Shown here: positions 47,448 through 50,141 of the stretch, in pieces | Layout: every line of letters starts with the position of its first letter | Position numbering within the stretch: the first letter of the stretch is position 1 | DNA from: Bradyrhizobium guangdongense | GTDB taxonomy: Bacteria; Pseudomonadota; Alphaproteobacteria; Rhizobiales; Xanthobacteraceae | Length of the DNA: 50,141 bases | Direction: 5' to 3' | NCBI RefSeq assembly: GCF_006483445.1 | Contig: NZ_PPPT01000181.1 | Coordinates: 1-50,141 of the forward strand | Made by a program: the position numbers and the translations under genes | Notes under the pieces: model-generated | What the model was told of the DNA's origin: nothing | Seen by the model: the letters and a program-made list of their open reading frames with translations, nothing else | The model's database searches: none

Positions 47448-50141
47448 ATGCCGAAGGCGGGGAAATACAGAGGCAACCCGAAAGCTCCGAGGCGCCGCAC
47501 CGCGCGAGGGGCTGCCTCGGCCAAGCGACCGGTCAAGACGAAGCAGCGAGCGGCGTCTGCCAAAGACACCGTTGCGGCGCCGCAACCGTCGCAGCCCGAC
47601 AAGGATCGCTTTCTCGTCGTTGGACTTGGCGCATCGGCCGGCGGACTCGAGGCAGTCAGGAGGCTGCTTGCGGCAATGCCGGCAAAGACCGGTTTTGCCT
47701 TCGTTCTCATCCAGCACCTCGACCCGCACCACAAAAGCATGATGGCCGAGCTGCTGGCGTCTGACACCGCGATGAAGGTGGTCCAGGCGACCGACGGCAT
47801 GGCGCTCGAGCGCAACCGTCTCCACATCATCCCGCCACAGGCCGATCTCGCGCTAGACCACGGTGTCCTGCGGATTTCCCGACCGGCCATGCGGCACGGG
47901 GGAGGCATCGATTTCTTCCTGACCTCGCTGGCTCAGGCCTATGGCGAACGTGCCGTCGCGATCATCCTCTCGGGTACCGGCAGCGACGGCAGCGCCGGGG
48001 TCAAGGCGGTGAGCGAAAACGGCGGCCTGGTCATCGCCCAGGATCCGGAAGAGGCAGGCTATGCGGGAATGCCGCGCAGCGCGATCGCGACCGGCGCAGT
48101 CAACCTGGTGCTGCCCGCGGAGCGGATACCGCGGGCACTCCTCAGCTATGCGCAGCATCCCTATGTGACCGCCCGCCCCAAGAGGATAGCTCCCGTCGAG
48201 GAGGAGGCGGAACGCTCGCTCGACGAGCTGCTTGCGCTGCTGCAGGCACGAACGTCCCGCGATTTCGCTCACTACAAGAAGGCGACGCTGCTTCGCCGCA
48301 CGCAACGGCGGATGGCGGCCGCAGGGGTCAATGAGTTCGCCGCCTATGTCAAAATGTTGCGAAAGGACGGCCGCGAGCTCGAGCTTCTCGCCAAGGACCT
48401 GCTCATCCACGTCACCAGCTTCTTCCGCGATCCGGACACCTTTGCGGCTCTGGCCAGGACCGTGATTCGCGATCTGGTGCGCCAGCACCGGGAGGATCTG
48501 CCGATCCGGGTCTGGGTGCCGGGCTGCAGCACAGGCGAGGAAGCCTACTCCATCGCCATGCTCTTTTTGGAAGAGTTCGCGGAGACGAAGCGCGGCCTGA
48601 AGCTCCAGGTGTTTGCGTCCGACGTCAGCGAGGACGCCGTCGCCTACGGACGCAACGGGCTGTATCCCGACTCGGTCAAGGCCGACATTGCCGAGGAGCG
48701 GCTGGCCCGGTTCTTCGTCCATGAGGCCGGCGGCTACCGGGTGAGCCGCGACCTGCGCGATTCGATCGTCTTCACCGTCCAGGATCTGTTGGCTGATCCG
48801 CCATTCTCGCACCTCGATCTCGTGTCCTGCCGCAACCTGCTGATCTACCTGCAGCCCAATGAGCAGGAGAAGGTGCTGACGGTGTTTCACTTCGCGCTGC
48901 GCGAGGGAGGCGTCCTGTTGCTTGGCAGTTCGGAGACCGTCGGCAAGCTCACCGATCATTTCGAGCCGGTTTCCGAAGCGATGCGGATATTCCGTCGCAT
49001 CGGGCCCGTCCAGCAGCGCGGCAGGGCCGTGGCGCCGCTCATCGTCGATCGTAGCCGCACGCTCTGGCCGCGGCCTCCTGTCCCCCTTGAGGCCAAGCAA
49101 CCCAACCTCGGCGATCTCGTCCACGATCAGTTGCTCGACACCTATGCGCCGGCCACCGTCCTGGTCAATCGCAGGTACCAGGGCTTGTACTTCTTCGGTC
49201 CGATCGATCGCTACCTTCGGGTGGCCCCGGGCGAGCCGAGCCAGGACCTGCCGAGCATGCTGCGCAACGGCCTGCCGTCCAAATTCCGCGCGGCAGCCCG
49301 TCAGGCGAGCCAGAGTCATGCAGTTGCCACCATCAGTGGCGGCCAGGTCAAACGCAACGGCGACAGCGTCACGGTGAATATCTCGGTCCGGCCGCTCCAG
49401 CATCACGGCGAAGAGCTGCTCCTCGTCACGTTCACCGACGAAGTCAGGCATCGGAAGGCTCCGGCTGCCGAATCGCCGGCGGAAGCATCGCGCACCGAAC
49501 AGCTCGAACGGGAGCTCGAGACGACCCGCAGGGAACTCGAGGCGACGATCCGCGATCTGCAGGCCTCGAACCAGGAGCTGACGTCGCTCAATGAGGAAGC
49601 GGTTTCGCTGAACGAGGAATTTCAGTCGACGAATGAGGAATTGGAATCGTCGCGGGAGGAACTGCAGTCGCTCAACGAGGAGCTCACCACGGTCAATAAT
49701 CAGCTTCAGGAGTCGCTCGACCGTGAGCGCAAGACAGGCGACGATCTCAAGAACATCCTGAACAGTTCCGACATCGCGACGCTGTTTCTCGACAGGAATC
49801 TCAACATCCGTCACTTCACGCCTGCGGCGGCTCCGTTGTTCAGCCTGATCGCAACCGACGTCGGCCGGCCGCTTGCCGACCTGGCGATCCGGTTCACGGA
49901 TGTCGATCTGCTCGCCGATGCGCGCGCCGTACTTGCAAATCTCACTCTGCTCAGGCGTGACGTGCAGAGCGCGTCCGGAACATGGTATCTCTGCAGTATT
50001 TCTCCTTACCGGACCCAGGAGGACCGGATCGAAGGCGTGGTCATCAACCTCGCCGATATCTCGACGCTGAAGGCGGGCGAGGCGAAGCTTCGCGGCGCGT
50101 ACGCTTATACTGAATCGATCATCGACACGATCCGCGAGCCG
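47448..50141 (+). CDS. CheB-CheR-PAS signal-transduction protein (partial, runs off the right edge)
   Basis: At least 898 residues, open to the window end. After a basic, disordered N-terminus (1-50), a CheB methylesterase domain has the catalytic triad Ser63 (LGASAGGLEAV), His90 (IQHLDPHHKS) and Asp180 (GTGSDGSAGV). A CheR methyltransferase domain follows, with TLLRRTQRRM, HVTSFFRDP, the SAM-binding PGCSTGEEAYS starting at about residue 358 and SCRNLLIYL. Residues about 685-765 form a coiled coil of NEEL repeats typical of CheB-CheR fusions, then PAS (from about 765) with a second PAS beginning at the edge. A histidine kinase may follow. The start is preceded by GTG codons in frame, so it may be seven codons longer. 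No chemoreceptor genes are visible nearby. Confidence 0.9.
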   Translation, partial: MPKAGKYRGNPKAPRRRTARGAASAKRPVKTKQRAASAKDTVAAPQPSQPDKDRFLVVGLGASAGGLEAVRRLLAAMPAKTGFAFVLIQHLDPHHKSMMAELLASDTAMKVVQATDGMALERNRLHIIPPQADLALDHGVLRISRPAMRHGGGIDFFLTSLAQAYGERAVAIILSGTGSDGSAGVKAVSENGGLVIAQDPEEAGYAGMPRSAIATGAVNLVLPAERIPRALLSYAQHPYVTARPKRIAPVEEEAERSLDELLALLQARTSRDFAHYKKATLLRRTQRRMAAAGVNEFAAYVKMLRKDGRELELLAKDLLIHVTSFFRDPDTFAALARTVIRDLVRQHREDLPIRVWVPGCSTGEEAYSIAMLFLEEFAETKRGLKLQVFASDVSEDAVAYGRNGLYPDSVKADIAEERLARFFVHEAGGYRVSRDLRDSIVFTVQDLLADPPFSHLDLVSCRNLLIYLQPNEQEKVLTVFHFALREGGVLLLGSSETVGKLTDHFEPVSEAMRIFRRIGPVQQRGRAVAPLIVDRSRTLWPRPPVPLEAKQPNLGDLVHDQLLDTYAPATVLVNRRYQGLYFFGPIDRYLRVAPGEPSQDLPSMLRNGLPSKFRAAARQASQSHAVATISGGQVKRNGDSVTVNISVRPLQHHGEELLLVTFTDEVRHRKAPAAESPAEASRTEQLERELETTRRELEATIRDLQASNQELTSLNEEAVSLNEEFQSTNEELESSREELQSLNEELTTVNNQLQESLDRERKTGDDLKNILNSSDIATLFLDRNLNIRHFTPAAAPLFSLIATDVGRPLADLAIRFTDVDLLADARAVLANLTLLRRDVQSASGTWYLCSISPYRTQEDRIEGVVINLADISTLKAGEAKLRGAYAYTESIIDTIREP

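Noticed and set aside
47853..49814. 653-codon frame on the minus strand
   Set aside because: It lies antisense to the well-supported CheB-CheR gene and has no domain. Long antisense frames are expected in GC-rich DNA.

Overview
The window looks like chromosome from a Bradyrhizobium-type alphaproteobacterium. The DNA is GC-rich, many extracytoplasmic solute-binding proteins are present, intergenic inverted repeats are of the kind common in that genus, and genes are tightly packed with ATGA-type overlaps. No phage, transposase or CRISPR array was seen. The assignment rests on gene content and style, not on a database search.

Layout. 1-4320: a palindromic repeat, then glycogen synthesis (glgC-glgA) with a small SemiSWEET sugar carrier, and an orphan ABC binding protein. 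4529-11828: single genes of mixed function: a Gly/Tyr-rich exported protein, a coiled-coil protein, a CmcJ-like enzyme, an RlpA-like protein, a Gfo/Idh/MocA oxidoreductase, AMP nucleosidase and an orphan Tat-exported binding protein. 11985-15937: three very small genes, two of them single-span membrane proteins, divergent from a 1030-residue winged-helix/ATPase/TPR regulator. 16433-23538: a complete CUT2-type sugar ABC importer facing two SMP-30/gluconolactonase genes. 23888-30388: a cytochrome-c-like protein, an ATP-grasp-like protein, leuA with a leucine-rich leader peptide, a lone TRAP binding protein and a Spy/CpxP-like protein.

30556-36573 begins with tRNA-Lys(CTT) and holds an aromatic ring-cleavage cluster: TetR regulator, FAH-family hydrolase, MhpA-type monooxygenase, extradiol dioxygenase and a frameshifted zinc-type alcohol dehydrogenase. 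A 21-base element occurs with 19/21 identity in front of the TetR gene and in the hydrolase/monooxygenase promoter region, which suggests one regulon.

36646-45851 is the most coherent system: a LysR regulator divergent from a nine-gene run. It encodes a polyamine-type ABC importer (binding protein, ATPase, two permeases), a multi-subunit FAD/iron-sulfur amine or imino-acid dehydrogenase of the opine oxidase/HcnABC/hydroxyproline dehydrogenase type with two different DAO-fold subunits, and a RidA imine deaminase. The logic is import, oxidation to an imine, then imine hydrolysis. The substrate cannot be read from the sequence.

45852-50141 has a run of small leftward genes, one frameshifted and one a receiver-like domain without an output domain. 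They are divergent from a large CheB-CheR-PAS protein that runs off the right edge.
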